Source: Deltaproteobacteria bacterium (GTDB taxonomy: Bacteria > Desulfobacterota > Syntrophia > Syntrophales > UBA2210). From it: a stretch of DNA of 5,830 nt. The position numbers were made by a program, and so were the translations under genes. The notes beneath the pieces were generated by a model. The model saw only the letters and a list, made by a program, of their open reading frames with translations. It did no database searches and was not told the DNA's origin. Below, piece after piece: positions 5,571 through 5,830 of the stretch; the first letter of the stretch is position 1, and every line of letters begins with the position of its first letter. Where the stretch lies: NCBI GenBank assembly GCA_019314085.1, contig JAFCZZ010000235.1:1-5830 (forward strand), read 5' to 3'.

Positions 5571-5600
5571 CTTATTCGTAGCCGGTCAGATACGAATGGG
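5571..5600 (+). repeat. Inverted repeat, possible operator or hairpin
   Basis: ATTCGTA (5574-5580) and TACGAAT (5591-5597) are perfect inverted copies around a 10-base centre. In RNA the stem extends to 10 pairs (5571-5580 with 5591-5600) using two G-U pairs. It lies between the methyltransferase stop and the TATA-like box of the next gene, so it may be a repressor operator or an RNA 3'-end hairpin. No U-tract follows directly. Confidence 0.4.
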
Positions 5601-5624
5601 AAACCCTGCCTCGCCTCATCCTAG

Positions 5625-5632
5625 TTTTTATG
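5625..5632 (+). promoter_or_regulatory. TATA-like box of a possible leaderless promoter
   Basis: TTTTTATG is centred about 24 bases before ATG 5652 and 27 before ATG 5655. That matches the TATA-to-start spacing of archaeal leaderless transcripts, and no good SD precedes either ATG. Confidence 0.45.
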
Positions 5633-5651
5633 AGTCAACGACAAGTTGGGA

Positions 5652-5830
5652 ATGATGGAACCCCCCAGACCGGAGAAGATCTTCGAGGTGCTCAGGGTCC
5701 TCGCGGAGTCCCTGAATGAGGGGATCGAGCGCTTGGATCGGGAGATAAAGAGGCTCGACGAGGCGCTGGACCCGAGGCGCGGGGCCGCACGCTCGGTGTT
5801 CGAGGAAATCCTCGGCGAGGTCAAGGGGAG
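5652..5830 (+). CDS. Coiled-coil hypothetical protein, 3'-partial
   Basis: The frame begins at ATG 5652 (ATG 5655 is next) and remains open to the right edge, giving about 59 residues. After a short MEPPRPEKIF start, residues 10-45 form a charged heptad pattern (FEVLRVLAESLNEG, then IERLDREIKRLDEALD), which predicts a coiled coil. FEEILGEV follows. No family can be named from this fragment. It may be oligomeric or a small regulator, and the inverted repeat upstream could then be its operator. Codon use agrees with the neighbours. Confidence 0.5.
   Translation, partial: MMEPPRPEKIFEVLRVLAESLNEGIERLDREIKRLDEALDPRRGAARSVFEEILGEVKG

Overview
The window reads as part of an archaeal mobile element or virus genome. 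Every gene I can support is on the + strand. Genes are tightly packed, many are very small, and several overlap by 4 to 23 bases. Shine-Dalgarno (SD) matches such as GGAGGTGA are strong. Two short gaps carry TATA-like boxes, one of them about 24 bases before a start codon with no good SD, as in archaeal leaderless mRNAs. Assignment to Archaea is inference. Sequence is GC-rich except in the repeat array.

Region 1 (2-964) is the 3' part of a gene whose C-terminal domain looks like a phage-type single-strand annealing (Rad52-like) protein.

Region 2 (960-1794) is the centrepiece: an array of 23 units, 22 of exactly 36 bases and one of 34. Each unit divides into four 9-base blocks: a conserved edge repeat (TGCGAGCCA), a variable 9-mer (spacer A), a second conserved block (TGRRRCCCA, the loop repeat) and a second variable 9-mer (spacer B). 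This is the architecture of TIGR (tandem interspaced guide RNA) arrays, with 36-nt dual-spacer guide RNAs, and is unlike CRISPR. The array begins on the stop codon of region 1.

Region 3 (1805-2712) starts only 10 bases after the last repeat. It encodes a coiled coil plus an IS110 C-terminal/Nop-like domain with a zinc finger inserted and no visible nuclease domain, as expected of a Tas protein of the nuclease-less kind. The reading frame is split at a run of eight C's that is a perfect -1 slippery heptamer, so the gene is frameshifted by an error, a mutation or programmed slippage.

Region 4 (2705-3596) is a chain of five small overlapping genes: 48 aa unknown, about 52 aa unknown, a 97 aa DUF6166-like protein, a 21 aa CxxC microprotein joined to both neighbours by GTGA stop/start overlaps, and a 67 aa unknown.

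Region 5 (3597-5559) has a probable promoter and two overlapping amino-DNA methyltransferases. One has a DPPY motif. The other has four SPPY motifs in tandem inserts. Region 6 (5560-5830) has an inverted repeat, a TATA-like box and the start of a coiled-coil gene cut by the window edge.

Together the genes suggest an element carrying recombination, DNA modification and an RNA-guided module. The array and Tas gene are the parts most likely to form one system. What the system does (defence, counter-defence, inter-element competition or regulation) is not visible from the sequence.
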